Source: CAVTWH01 sp963794685
GTDB taxonomy: Bacteria > Actinomycetota > Actinomycetes > Mycobacteriales > Micromonosporaceae
Length of the DNA stretch: 64,000 nucleotides
Assembly (NCBI GenBank): GCA_963794685.1
Contig: CAWCFK010000007.1
Coordinates: 186,001-250,000 of the forward strand
Direction: 5' to 3'
This document shows positions 45,318 through 54,255 of this stretch, one piece after another. The position numbers were made by a program, and so were the translations under genes. The notes beneath the pieces were generated by a model. It ran no database searches, was not told the origin of the DNA, and saw only the letters and a list, made by a program, of their open reading frames with translations. The first letter of the stretch is position 1. Each line of letters opens with the position of its first letter.

Positions 45318-46469
45318 CTATCCGGGCGTGTGGAACCGGTCGAGATCCGATCTGGTACCGGGTACGACCACCTTCACCACGGCGAATTCGTCGTCGGTGC
45401 TCAGGTCGACGAGGAGGGGTTCGACGCCCAGGACGTCGGCGACCGTCCCGCTCAGCCGGGCAAGCTCCGCTCCCACGTCCGTACTCTGCGGCTCGGGCCG
45501 CGCGGCAACTTCGGCCCAGCCCGCCGTGGCGGCGACGGCCTGTGGCCGCTCGTCGGTGCCGTGCGCGACGAGGTCGTAGAGGGGCGGCAGGTCCTCGCGG
45601 CTGCCCGTGATCGCGGTGAGCCTGCTCTGCGCCGCTTCGGTGACAGCCCTGGACAGGGCCACCTCCGGGGCGCTGTGGGCGCCGAATCCCAGGCAGGTCA
45701 CCGGGAGCTCCTCGCTCCAGATCCGGGCGGCGAAGCACGGCACCCCGAACCTGTTGGGCAGGTACTCGATGTCGAAGATGGTCTGCGCCGACCGTAGCCG
45801 CGCGAACATCGACGCACACGCCGGGTCGGTCACCGAGTCCGGGTCGACGAACTGGCGCGCGTGGCCGTCCGGCCGTTCGCTGACCGCCGCCCGCTCGATG
45901 ACCTCGTAAAGGGCGTGCAGGGCCGCCTCGTCCAGCGAGTTGCCCGAGGCGAGGCCGTTCGTGCTGCCCCGAAGTCCGATCGGTGCCCAGCGGCGCGCGT
46001 CCGGATCGGCCAGGCACACCAGTTCCAGGGGTACCGCGCTCGCGCAGCCGGTGCTCAGGCCGGTTGCGCGGACCCAGTCCAGTGGAGTGTGGTCGCTGAC
46101 GAGTGCGCCGGGCAGCAGGTCGAGGTCGGATACCCGGTAGGGCAGGCCCAACTCACGGGCTGGGACATGGTTCGCGACAATCTGCGGGGACGCGTGCTCG
46201 GCGTGCCAGTGCTCGACGCTCTCCATCGCGGCTGACACCTTGGCCAGCAGCAGCGTCTGCCCCTTCCCCTGGGACACGCTGAGACTGCGGGCCAGCGGCC
46301 GGACGGCCAGTGCCACCGGGATGCCGATGGTGTCGAGGCCGGTCACGTCGGCGATCCGGGTGATTCCGAAGCGCGGGAACTGCGCCGTGACGAGGTCGAG
46401 GGTCTCTGCGGGTTGGCGGACGCGGTGGGTTCCGGTCCAGAACACCTTGGCCCGCGCGGGATCCGGCAC
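45318..46469 (-). CDS. YcaO-domain peptide backbone-modifying enzyme (cluster)
   Basis: A 383-residue YcaO protein. 'KVFWTGTHRVRQPAETL' and 'FGITRIADVTGLDTIGIP' open the domain. The ATP-binding segments are 'SQGKGQTLLLAKVSAAMESVE' (about 66-86, in two pieces here) and 'NGLASGNSLDEAALHALYEV' followed by 'IERAA'. YcaO enzymes use ATP to activate peptide amide carbonyls, and with TfuA they form thioamides (as in thioviridamide-type peptides and methanogen McrA). GTG 46469 is adopted because it opens just before the conserved domain, one base after the TfuA stop, whereas ATG 46499 would overlap tfuA by 29 bases. Confidence 0.9.
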   Translation of the reverse strand: MPDPARAKVFWTGTHRVRQPAETLDLVTAQFPRFGITRIADVTGLDTIGIPVALAVRPLARSLSVSQGKGQTLLLAKVSAAMESVEHWHAEHASPQIVANHVPARELGLPYRVSDLDLLPGALVSDHTPLDWVRATGLSTGCASAVPLELVCLADPDARRWAPIGLRGSTNGLASGNSLDEAALHALYEVIERAAVSERPDGHARQFVDPDSVTDPACASMFARLRSAQTIFDIEYLPNRFGVPCFAARIWSEELPVTCLGFGAHSAPEVALSRAVTEAAQSRLTAITGSREDLPPLYDLVAHGTDERPQAVAATAGWAEVAARPEPQSTDVGAELARLSGTVADVLGVEPLLVDLSTDDEFAVVKVVVPGTRSDLDRFHTPG

Positions 46470-46470
46470 G

Positions 46471-47844
46471 TCAGGCCGCCGCGCCCGCGGTCGTCGCATC
46501 CGCGGCTGTCAGCCGGTGCCGCAGGTAGAAGGGGCGGACGGCTTCGACGGCTTCGACGACCGAGCTGAAGCCCCGGTCGCCGGCGGCTGCTGCCAGCGCC
46601 CGGTCGTCGGACACCGCCCACACGGCACCGAGGTGTGCGGCGAGGACGTCGGTGTTCAGGTGCTCGATGTCGTGTTTCGGTCCCCAGCCGGCCACCTCCG
46701 CGTTCACCACGGCGGCCTCCGCCACCGCTGTCCGTGCCGCCGGATCGGTGACCAGGTCGGCAGCCGAGGCCAGCAGGTCGAAGGTGCCACGGGGTGGCCG
46801 GTATGAGCGGACGAGCACGCGTACCACCGCGGCTCGGGGGTCAAGGGTGCCGAGTTCGTCGGATGTCAGCCAGGCCGCGAGTTGGGCCCGGCTCAGCCGG
46901 CGCGCGTCAACGCCGTACCCGGCCCCGACGGCCAGTGCGCTGGCCACCAGATCCACGTCGGCGTCCGGCGCCGGGTCACCGACGATCCCACGCAGCGCGA
47001 ACGCCTGCCACCGTTGGGGAAAGTCCGGCCGGTAGAGCTGCTGGAACCGGATGACCGCGCCGTCACTGACGTGGCTGTCGTCGAGCCGGTGGCCGGAGTG
47101 GTCGGCCCGCCACTGGTGCAGCAGGCGGTTCTGCCAGTCGGTCGAGGTCATCCAGTCCGCGCGACCGGCGCCCGGCCGGGCCAGCTGATCCAGCCGGCGC
47201 AGGGTGTCGGTGGCGTCGGCGGCCTTGACGTCGGCGTGTTCGGGGTGTCCGGCGAGGAAGTCCTGCATCCGGCGGAGCGCTCCGGGCCAGCCGGGGTCGG
47301 CCCGCACCAGGGTGGCTTCGATCGCCCGCCAACTCCGGCCGGTGTAGTGCAGTTGGCCGGCCGCCGCGACCATGTCGGCTGCCTGCCTGACGGTCACGGC
47401 GCCGTGCTGCTGCGCCATTGCGACCGCGTGGCGGATGTTCACCAGCGGCGTTGTGGTCTTGCGGTACTCCGGGCCTTCGGTGTGGGCGACGGCAACCTCG
47501 TCGTCGGCGTCGATGACGTGCTGCCGGTACATGTCGAAGACCACGCCGTTGCCCACCATGCCGTACGGCGCGAGCTCCGCGGCGCGCAGTGCGCCAAGGC
47601 TCCCGCATCCGACAACCGCGACCCCGCTCGCCAGCGTCCAGAGGATTTCCTTGTGGCGCAGGGAGGGCGCGTGATGGAAGTAGCCGTCGATGACGACGGC
47701 CACGTCCCCGGCGGCCAGGGGGACCCGGAGCAGGTCCCCGTGGCCGGCCGGTGGGTGGACAACAGCTTGCGGGACAACAGCACGAACGTCCCGCGTCGGT
47801 AACGTCGGACCCACGAACACATGAACCGACAAGCGAAGCTCCAC
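46471..47844 (-). CDS. tfuA: TfuA-domain protein, YcaO partner (cluster)
   Basis: A 457-residue protein. The N-terminal TfuA domain is clear: 'HVFVGPTLPTRDV', 'GYFHHAPSLRHKEILWTLA', 'GCGSLGALRAAELAPYGMVG', 'DDEVAVAH' and 'NIRHAVAMA'. TfuA works with YcaO in installing thioamides, probably in sulfide delivery. The second half (200-457) is helical, of unknown role and longer than in minimal TfuA. GTG 47844 is given, but GGAG at 47840-47843 is better placed for TTG 47832. It follows the precursor gene after a hairpin-containing 118-base gap, so both share one transcript. Confidence 0.88.
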   Translation of the reverse strand: MELRLSVHVFVGPTLPTRDVRAVVPQAVVHPPAGHGDLLRVPLAAGDVAVVIDGYFHHAPSLRHKEILWTLASGVAVVGCGSLGALRAAELAPYGMVGNGVVFDMYRQHVIDADDEVAVAHTEGPEYRKTTTPLVNIRHAVAMAQQHGAVTVRQAADMVAAAGQLHYTGRSWRAIEATLVRADPGWPGALRRMQDFLAGHPEHADVKAADATDTLRRLDQLARPGAGRADWMTSTDWQNRLLHQWRADHSGHRLDDSHVSDGAVIRFQQLYRPDFPQRWQAFALRGIVGDPAPDADVDLVASALAVGAGYGVDARRLSRAQLAAWLTSDELGTLDPRAAVVRVLVRSYRPPRGTFDLLASAADLVTDPAARTAVAEAAVVNAEVAGWGPKHDIEHLNTDVLAAHLGAVWAVSDDRALAAAAGDRGFSSVVEAVEAVRPFYLRHRLTAADATTAGAAA

Positions 47845-47907
47845 AGTGGACGGTGCACGTCGAGTCGCCTCGGCCGCGCACGAACCCGGGATCTGATTGC
47901 GCCGGTA

Positions 47908-47948
47908 CCGATCGAGCGGCTACGCCGGGGACCGGCGCGGTCGATCGG
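47908..47948 (-). terminator. Nested hairpin between precursor gene and tfuA (attenuator candidate)
   Basis: Outer arms CCGATCGA/TCGATCGG (47908-47915 and 47941-47948) enclose an inner stem CGCCGG/CCGGCG (47923-47928 and 47932-47937). It lies 15 bases downstream of the precursor stop. Such a structure between a RiPP precursor and its enzymes usually limits read-through so that peptide is made in excess. Confidence 0.45.
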
Positions 47949-47962
47949 GCAGGTAAACCGGC

Positions 47963-48097
47963 CTAGAACTTCGCGAACCCGAACTCCACCTGGCAGGAGT
48001 GGCTCTTGAACTCTGCCGCGCGTAGCCGGGCGTCGAACGCGTCGTCGATCTTCGCTGTCGCGCGCAGCGCACGCAGGCGGTCAGTCAGTTCCTTCAT
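47963..48097 (-). CDS. Candidate RiPP precursor peptide (44 aa, cluster)
   Basis: A 44-residue ORF with its own promoter and a good ribosome site (GGGGGA, 8 bases before ATG 48097), directly upstream of tfuA and ycaO. The first 30 residues are charged and helical in appearance ('MKELTDRLRALRATAKID' onwards), as leader peptides are. The last 13, 'SHSCQVEFGFAKF', contain one Cys, no Tyr, and three Phe and are a plausible core. A Lys at 31 just before it could be a cleavage point. No similarity to a known precursor family is recognised. Modification by YcaO/TfuA would give one or more thioamides. Coding status rests on context, start signals and position. Confidence 0.75.
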   Translation of the reverse strand: MKELTDRLRALRATAKIDDAFDARLRAAEFKSHSCQVEFGFAKF

Positions 48098-48163
48098 TTG
48101 ATTTCCCCCGAAATCATCGGTGTGGCAGGCACAACAAATGCCCACTGACGGCGATCACTCTCG

Positions 48164-48192
48164 ATGCTATTCGACACCGAAAGGAGCGTCAA
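48164..48192 (-). promoter_or_regulatory. Promoter of the precursor peptide operon
   Basis: Reading on the minus strand, -35 TTGACG (48187-48192), a 17-base spacer, and -10 TAGCAT (48164-48169) form a near-consensus promoter about 65 bases before the precursor start. Just upstream of and overlapping the -35, ATCG occurs twice at a 10-base spacing, the arrangement SARP activators like, and the adjacent gene is a SARP. Confidence 0.65.
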
Positions 48193-48223
48193 ACGATGCG
48201 CGTCGATTGCCCTGTACGCAGGA

Positions 48224-51200
48224 CTATCCCGGTGCGCGGGTGTGCTGCGGGACCTGTCGCAGGATTCCCCGCGCGCGTTCGACCTCCGGCCGGTAGCCGT
48301 GGGCGTCGCTGAGGTCCGCCGCCCATCGCGCCTGCCGGGCAGCTCCGGGCAGGTCACCGGCCGCGATCGACAGCAACGCGAGTTCGTTGTGCGCCCGGGC
48401 ACGCAGCCGCGGCCGCTGGTTGCCGGTGACCTCCTGCGCGTACACGGCGGCGCTGCGGTGTTCACCGGCGATCCGGCAGCAGGCGGCGAGACCCAACTGG
48501 GTGTACGGGTACCAGTATCCGCTGCCGGCGGCGGTGAGGGTCTGCGCGGCCGTCAGGTGCCGGGACGCGGTCTCCGTGTCGCCGGACAGCAGGTGCGCCT
48601 CGCCGAGCGTGACCCGTGCGCCCATCGCCACCCACTTGGAATCCATCTGCTCGGCCAGGGTGAGCGCCTCCTGCGCGAGCTGGACCGCCTGGCCCGGACG
48701 ACCCGTCTCCAACTGGATCTCCGCCAGGTTCCGCAGCGTCTCCGCCTGGCCCTGCAGGAAGCCCTGCGCCGTCCAGCTCTCCCGTACGTGTTCGAAGCCC
48801 ACGGTGGCCCGCTCGAACTCGCCGCGCCACGACTGCATCAGCGCGAGTCCCGCGGCGGCCCTCGGGCTGACTCCGTGCAGGTCGAGTTCCTCGGCCAGCG
48901 CCCGACCCTGGACGAGCGCGGCGGCGCCGTCGTCGGACCGACCAATCATGATCAAGGTAAGGCCGTAGTTGACCAACGCCGACGCCACACCTTCCCGGTC
49001 GCCGCTCGCCCGCAGCAGCGGTATCGCCGCCTCGATGCACCGGGCCGCTTCGAGGTAGTCCTGCAGTTCGAACGCGACGCCGGCCAGGCCGATCTGGTCG
49101 CGTCCCTCGCCGGCCAGGTCGCCGAGTCCCCGCGACAGCTCGGCCGACCGCACATACCAGTCGCGCGCCTCGTGGTATTCGTTGGACCGGAAGTGCAGCC
49201 GCCCCAGTCCGCGTTGCAGCGCTGCCGTGACCGTGGGGTCACCGTGCCGCTGCGCCGCGGTCAGCGCGGACCGGAAGGTGGCGAGCCAGGCTGCGTCCTG
49301 CCGTTGCCGGACGAAGTGCCCCAGCAGGCTGTCGGCCAGCAGCCATACCGGTGCGCCCGACTCCTGCAGCAGCGGGTCACTGACCGCCGCGGTCAGGTTC
49401 ATCGCCTCGGTCTCCAGCCAATTGAGCGCCTCAAGCGGGCTCGCCCAGTCCGGGCGCGGCAGGCCCGCCGGCGGATCGGGTATCGGGATCCGTGGAAAGT
49501 CCCGGTACAGCAGCTGGCTGGCCGCGTCGGCCACCTGCAGGTAGTAGTCCAGCAGCCGGCGACTGGCGGTCTGCCGGGTGCTCCCGTCCTCCTGGTCGGC
49601 CTGCAACCTGGCGTAGTCGCGGATCAGGTCGTGGAACTGGTACCGGTCGTCCCGGTGCGCCTGTACGAGGTTGGCGCAGACCAGGCTGTGCAGCATCCGG
49701 CCGGCCTCCACCGGGCTCACTCCGGCGACGCTGGCCGCGGCGAACCGGTCGAAGTCGTGCCCCGGGATCAGGCTCAGCAGCCGGAAAAGCTGGGCGACTG
49801 CCGGTTTGAGGAGGCAGTACGAAAGGTCGAAGGTCGTGCAGATGGACGCCTGCTCGTCGCCGTCGACGGCCAGCGTGCCGAGGCGCTCGTCGCAGCGCAG
49901 CTCCTGCGCGTACTGGGCGATGGTCTGCCCGGGTATCGCGGCCAGGTTGGACGCGGTGATCCGCAACGCCAACGGCAGGTAGCCGCAGGCAGCGGTGAGC
50001 TCGGCGAGGGCGGCCGGTTCGGCGCGGGCGCGGTCGGCGCCGATGATCGCTGACAGCAGCGCTTCGGCGTCGGGACCGGTGACCGGCTCGACCGGCACGC
50101 GGTGTGCACCGTTGACCGCCGTCAGGCCGACCAGGCTGTCCCGGCTGGTGACGATCACCGAGCAGGTGGGGTCGCCCGGCAACAGCGGCCGTACCTGGTC
50201 GGGGCTGCCGGCGTTGTCGAGGACCAGCAGGACCCGACGCCCGGTGAGCATGGAGCGGAACAGGGCGGCCCGCTCGTCGGTACGCGGCGGTACCCGGGCG
50301 GCGGGAACTCCGAGCGCGCGCAAAAACAGGCCAAGGGCTTCAGCCGGCGGGATCGGCGCGTCCCGGGAGAACCCCCGCAGGTTGACGAACAGCTGACCAT
50401 CCGGGAACTGCGCGCGCAACTGGTAGGCGACGTGGATGGCCAGCTCCGACTTGCCGACGCCGGGCGGGCCGGAGAGCAGCACCAGCGGCAGTCCGGTCGG
50501 CGCCGTGTCAGGCGATGGCGCGCACCGGGCCACAACGTCCGCCACCAACTCGGCGCGACCGACGAAGTCGACCACCTCGGGTGGTAGCTGGCAGGCGACC
50601 AGCCACCCGTTCGCGGGCGGAGCCGGCGCGGGCGGGGCCGGCTCGGGCGGCGCCGGCACGGGCGGCGCGTCGAGCTCCGGATCGGCGGCGAGGATCCGGC
50701 CGTGCAGCTGGACCAGCTCAGTGCCGGGATCGACGCCGAGTTCGTCCCGTAGCAGTGTGCTGACCTCCCGAAACGCATTCAACGCCTCGGCCTGACGGTG
50801 GCACCGGTACAGGGCGAGCATCAACTGGTACGAGAACCGTTCACGCAGCGGGTACTCGGCCGTCAGCGCGCGCAGCTCCGCCACCAGCTCAGCCTGCCGG
50901 CCGCGCCGCAGATCGACGTCGACCCGCTGCTCCAACGCCTGCAGCTGCCCTTCCACCAACAACGGAACCTCGTCGCGCTGGATGGACTCGGCATCCACAT
51001 CCGCCAGCGGCGCCCCACGCCACAGCGCCAGCCCGGCACGCAGCTGCCGGTCCTCGGCTTCAATGTCGCCGGCCGCCGCTGCCGCCCGGGCCTGCTCCAG
51101 ATGGCGGTGGAACCGGAGCACATCGATGGCGTTGGACGGGACCTCGACGCAGTACCCCGACGGCTTGGTGACGATCACCCCGGCGGCGGCGCCGAGCAGG

Positions 51201-51442
51201 GCCCGAAGGCGCCGGACATAGGTGTGGATCGCATTGCGCGCACCGGCCGGCGGCAACTCCTCGCCCCACAACCGGTCCACCAGGACGTCGACGGAGAGCA
51301 CCTCGCCGGGGCGCAGCAGCAGACTGGCGAGCAGGATCCGTAGCTTCGAGGCGCCGACGCCGACCGGGGCGCCGCCGACCGTGACGGTCAGCGGACCGAG
51401 GAGGTCGAAGGTGACCTCGGGAACCTCGTCCTCGTCACCCAC
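48224..51442 (-). CDS. SARP-family regulator with NB-ARC and TPR domains (AfsR-like, cluster)
   Basis: A 1,072-residue activator: N-terminal OmpR-like winged helix ('FDLLGPLTVTVGG', 'LRILLASLLLRPGEVLSVD', 'YVRRLRALLG'), then BTAD helices to about 260. A Pro-rich linker leads to an NB-ARC ATPase ('LSGPPGVGKSELA', 'RRVLLVLDNAG', 'CGYLPLALRI'), and the C-terminal third is TPR repeats. AfsR-like proteins bind direct repeats and switch on secondary-metabolite operons. GTG 51442 has GGGGAG 6 bases upstream, and ATG 51475 is an alternative. It precedes the precursor gene on the same strand and is its most likely activator. Confidence 0.9.
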   Translation of the reverse strand: MGDEDEVPEVTFDLLGPLTVTVGGAPVGVGASKLRILLASLLLRPGEVLSVDVLVDRLWGEELPPAGARNAIHTYVRRLRALLGAAAGVIVTKPSGYCVEVPSNAIDVLRFHRHLEQARAAAAAGDIEAEDRQLRAGLALWRGAPLADVDAESIQRDEVPLLVEGQLQALEQRVDVDLRRGRQAELVAELRALTAEYPLRERFSYQLMLALYRCHRQAEALNAFREVSTLLRDELGVDPGTELVQLHGRILAADPELDAPPVPAPPEPAPPAPAPPANGWLVACQLPPEVVDFVGRAELVADVVARCAPSPDTAPTGLPLVLLSGPPGVGKSELAIHVAYQLRAQFPDGQLFVNLRGFSRDAPIPPAEALGLFLRALGVPAARVPPRTDERAALFRSMLTGRRVLLVLDNAGSPDQVRPLLPGDPTCSVIVTSRDSLVGLTAVNGAHRVPVEPVTGPDAEALLSAIIGADRARAEPAALAELTAACGYLPLALRITASNLAAIPGQTIAQYAQELRCDERLGTLAVDGDEQASICTTFDLSYCLLKPAVAQLFRLLSLIPGHDFDRFAAASVAGVSPVEAGRMLHSLVCANLVQAHRDDRYQFHDLIRDYARLQADQEDGSTRQTASRRLLDYYLQVADAASQLLYRDFPRIPIPDPPAGLPRPDWASPLEALNWLETEAMNLTAAVSDPLLQESGAPVWLLADSLLGHFVRQRQDAAWLATFRSALTAAQRHGDPTVTAALQRGLGRLHFRSNEYHEARDWYVRSAELSRGLGDLAGEGRDQIGLAGVAFELQDYLEAARCIEAAIPLLRASGDREGVASALVNYGLTLIMIGRSDDGAAALVQGRALAEELDLHGVSPRAAAGLALMQSWRGEFERATVGFEHVRESWTAQGFLQGQAETLRNLAEIQLETGRPGQAVQLAQEALTLAEQMDSKWVAMGARVTLGEAHLLSGDTETASRHLTAAQTLTAAGSGYWYPYTQLGLAACCRIAGEHRSAAVYAQEVTGNQRPRLRARAHNELALLSIAAGDLPGAARQARWAADLSDAHGYRPEVERARGILRQVPQHTRAPG

Positions 51443-51513
51443 CGCAGTCTCCCCGCAGATCCGCTCGCCGTGCATCGAGCGTAGCGCGTCGAGGGGTGTG
51501 TCGCTTCGCGAGT

Positions 51514-52293
51514 CTATCGACGAGGACGGATGGCTGCGACGATCACCCGGCGTAGCAACGGCATGAGCGGGAGCATCCGGCCCGCCTCCTCGTGCAGTTG
51601 ACGCAGCGCGGGATCGTCGCCGGGATCGGTGGCCCGGGCGCGTTGGAACAGCGCGCGCTCCCAGAGCCGCCACCGTTCCCGCTCGCCGACCCGGATGTCG
51701 ACGAAGCCGGCGGCGGATAGCAGGTCGCGGAACCGCAGCCGGGCGATCGTCGCGGGTAGGTCGCCGGCCTCGGCCGCGCGTGGTTCCCAGCCGGTGAGGA
51801 CCAGTCGGCCACCCGGTCGCAGTACCCGCAACGCCTCACCGGCGACCCGGGCAGGGTCGGTGGCGAACTGGAACGAGTCGACGCACATGAGTCCATCGGC
51901 CAGGGCGTCGTCCAAGCCGGTCGCGTGCATTTCCCCGACCTGGAAGTTGACCGTTGCGGCGAGTTGGAACATATCGATGCGGGCCTGGGCCTGCGCGACG
52001 GCGACGGGGGAGAAGTCCACGCCGAGCAGCCGGGCGCCGGCCGCCCGGGCCGCCCACATGCCGGGCCCGCCGCGGCCGCAGGCGAGGTCGACCAGCAGTT
52101 CGCCCGGCGTGAGCCGCAGCGCCGCCACGATCTCCTCGAGCGCCTCCATGGTGACGAGCGAGTACGGCTCGACCTCGACCGGGAGTCGGCTGTCCAACGC
52201 CGAGCGCATCAGCGTGCGGATCGCCGGCGACTTCTCGTACGCCCGGAAGATGTCGTCGAAGCGGGCGGCTGTCACAGCTTGAGACTCGGCCAC
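51514..52293 (-). CDS. SAM-dependent class I methyltransferase (cluster border)
   Basis: A 259-residue Rossmann-type methyltransferase with SAM motif I 'LLVDLACGRGGPGMWAA', acidic motif II 'LLGVDFSPVAVAQA', 'LADGLMCVDSFQF' and 'ALRVLRPGGRLVLTGWE'. Target is unclear. It could N- or O-methylate the peptide, act on another metabolite, or simply flank the cluster. GTG 52293 is the first start in frame before the conserved region. It is divergent from the MFS gene at 52447 across a 153-base gap that should hold both promoters. Confidence 0.82.
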   Translation of the reverse strand: MAESQAVTAARFDDIFRAYEKSPAIRTLMRSALDSRLPVEVEPYSLVTMEALEEIVAALRLTPGELLVDLACGRGGPGMWAARAAGARLLGVDFSPVAVAQAQARIDMFQLAATVNFQVGEMHATGLDDALADGLMCVDSFQFATDPARVAGEALRVLRPGGRLVLTGWEPRAAEAGDLPATIARLRFRDLLSAAGFVDIRVGERERWRLWERALFQRARATDPGDDPALRQLHEEAGRMLPLMPLLRRVIVAAIRPRR

Positions 52294-52446
52294 CGATACC
52301 CCCAACCAGTCGCGGGAAGGTCGGCGCGGAACGGCGGACCTGGACCATTGGTACCGGCGCCGGCTGTCGCGGCGCTGTCGCAGCCCTGACTCGCCATCGA
52401 AGCGGGGCACATCGACCGGACGGGATCCGGCTAGGATGACCGATCG

Positions 52447-53722
52447 ATGAAGCTAGATCAGACTGCGCCGCGCAGCCTGCTGCGCCGCAACGCCGAATTC
52501 CGAAGGCTCTGGTTTGCCGACGGTTTCAGCCAACTGGGTACGCAGATCAGCGTCCTGGCACTGCCGTTGGCGGCGATTGAAGCGGCGCATGCGAGCACCG
52601 TCGAGGTCGCGGTCCTGGCCGCGCTGCAATCGGTCGCGTTCGTCATTTTCGGGTTGCCGGTCGGCGCGTGGTCCGACCTGGTGGCGTCGCCGACCGCTGC
52701 TCGTCAACGCCGACCTGGGGCGGGCCGTGCTGCTGGCCAGCATTCCGGCGGCGGCCCTGTTCGGGATCCTGACCATCTGGCAACTGTATGTGGTTGCGCT
52801 GGTCGTCGGCGTGTGCGCGGTCTTCTTCGACGTGGCCTACCAGTCGCACCTCCCGTCGCTCGTCGAACGGGGGTCGTTGCTCGAGGCCAACAGCAGGCTG
52901 GAGGTCAACCGGGGTGCCGCCGCGGCCGCCGGACCGCTGCTGGCGGGCTACCTTGTGCAGTGGTTGACGGCGCCGGTCGCGATCGCGGTCGATGCCGTGA
53001 GCTTCCTGTGGTCCGCGGCCTGGATCGGGACTATCCGCACCGTCGAGCCCGCGGCTACGCCCGTTCCCGGCACGCCGCTGCGCCGCCAGATCGCCGAGGG
53101 GCTCCGCTTCGTACGAGCGGACCCGCTGCTGTGCAGGATTGCCGTGTACAACGGCGTCGCGATGACCTGCTACTCCGCTCAGAGCGCCCTCGAAGTGATC
53201 TTCCTGGTCCGGGTGGTGCACGCCTCGCCGGCCACCATCGGCCTGCTGTTCGCCGGCGGCTGCGTCGGCAACCTGCTCGGCGCGATCTGTGCCGCGCCAC
53301 TGACCCGGACCCTCGGTCGGCACCGCGCGCTGCCGATCTACGTGCTGCTCGGCGGCGGGGCCGCGCTGCTGCTGCCGCTCACCGGTGACGGCTGGCGGCT
53401 CGCGCTGTTCTCGCTCGGCATGGCCCTTTCCGGGTTCTGCCTGGTCGCCTACAACGTCGTGCAGATGAGCCTGCGGCAGGAGGCCTGCCCCCCGCACCTG
53501 CTCGGTCGGGTCAGCGCCACGATGCGGACGATCACGGCGGGTGTCCGGCCCGTCGGCGCGCTGCTCGGTGGCCTGGTCGGTACCTGGCTCGGGGTGCGCT
53601 CGACGTTGTGGATCACCGCGGCATTCGCGCTGGCGGCCGGACTGCTCCTGCTCGGAACGGCGGCGACCGATGTGGATCGCGCCAGGGCTGAGCCGGTGGC
53701 CGGGGGTCACCGGCAGGGTTGA
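52447..53722 (+). CDS. MFS transporter, enterobactin-exporter/TetV-like (one frame break)
   Basis: Corrected length is 424 residues and about 12 helices. 'NAEFRRLWFADGFSQLGTQI' and 'GLPVGAWSD' open the protein, then 'RPLLVNADLGRAVLLASIPA', 'FFDVAYQSHLPSLV' and 'GRVSATMRTITAGVRPVGAL' follow as in the MFS_3/EntS-like group. The frame changes near 52690 by one extra base inside the loop after helix 2, and the spacing to family members is exact when that base is removed. It lies next to, and divergent from, the methyltransferase and may be a second exporter of the cluster. Confidence 0.8.
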
Positions 53723-53823
53723 CCCGCAGTGGCCGAAGTTCGGGCCGGTCCCCGTCGGGCCAGGGGTTGCGCTGTGGGCGGAACAGCCGCCCAGCGCAGG
53801 CCACACCGGCTTAGCATCAGGCG

Positions 53824-54249
53824 GTGGCTGACACCTCGCTGACCGCCGACGCCCGCTCCGGCGAACCCGGGAGCGGTGAATCCACCCGCGGTGAATCTAC
53901 CCGCGGTGAACCGACCCGACGTGACCCCGCCCGCCCTGAACCCGGCCCTCGCGCGCAGCGCCCGCAGCGCGAGCCGCTCTGGCGGGACGTCCTCGGCGAA
54001 CACCTCCGCTCGCTGCGCCGGGAACGGGGCGAAACGCTGGCCGAGACGGCCGGCCGGGCGGGCGTGTCACCGCAGTACCTCTCCGAGATGGAGCGCGGCG
54101 TCAAGGAGCCGTCCAGCGAGATGATCGCTGCCGTTGCCGGCGCGCTGGACGTCAGCCTCGTCGATGTGGCGGCCGCGATCGTCGACCAGTTGCGCGGCAA
54201 CCTCCCGACCGGCCCGACCTGCCGCGCCGGGTACGCCCTGGCCGCCTGA
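53824..54249 (+). CDS. XRE-type regulator, PopR/ClgR-like
   Basis: A 141-residue protein with a repetitive, charged N-terminal 45 residues ('GESTRGESTRGEPTRRD') and then a helix-turn-helix 'LRSLRRERGETLAETAGRAG' plus 'VSPQYLSEMERGVKEPSSEM', as in the Clp-gene regulators ClgR and PopR. The last residues 'AGYALAA' end like an ssrA tag. In Streptomyces, PopR-type activators are themselves degraded by ClpP through C-terminal alanines. It faces the two clpP genes (6-base gap), so it is a good candidate for their activator in a feedback loop. Confidence 0.8.
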   Translation: MADTSLTADARSGEPGSGESTRGESTRGEPTRRDPARPEPGPRAQRPQREPLWRDVLGEHLRSLRRERGETLAETAGRAGVSPQYLSEMERGVKEPSSEMIAAVAGALDVSLVDVAAAIVDQLRGNLPTGPTCRAGYALAA

Positions 54250-54255
54250 GCACGC

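Noticed and set aside
45318..47844. Azole-forming (TOMM) cyclodehydratase cluster
   Set aside because: No ocin-ThiF or E1-like partner and no dehydrogenase were seen. The YcaO partner is TfuA, which points to thioamides.
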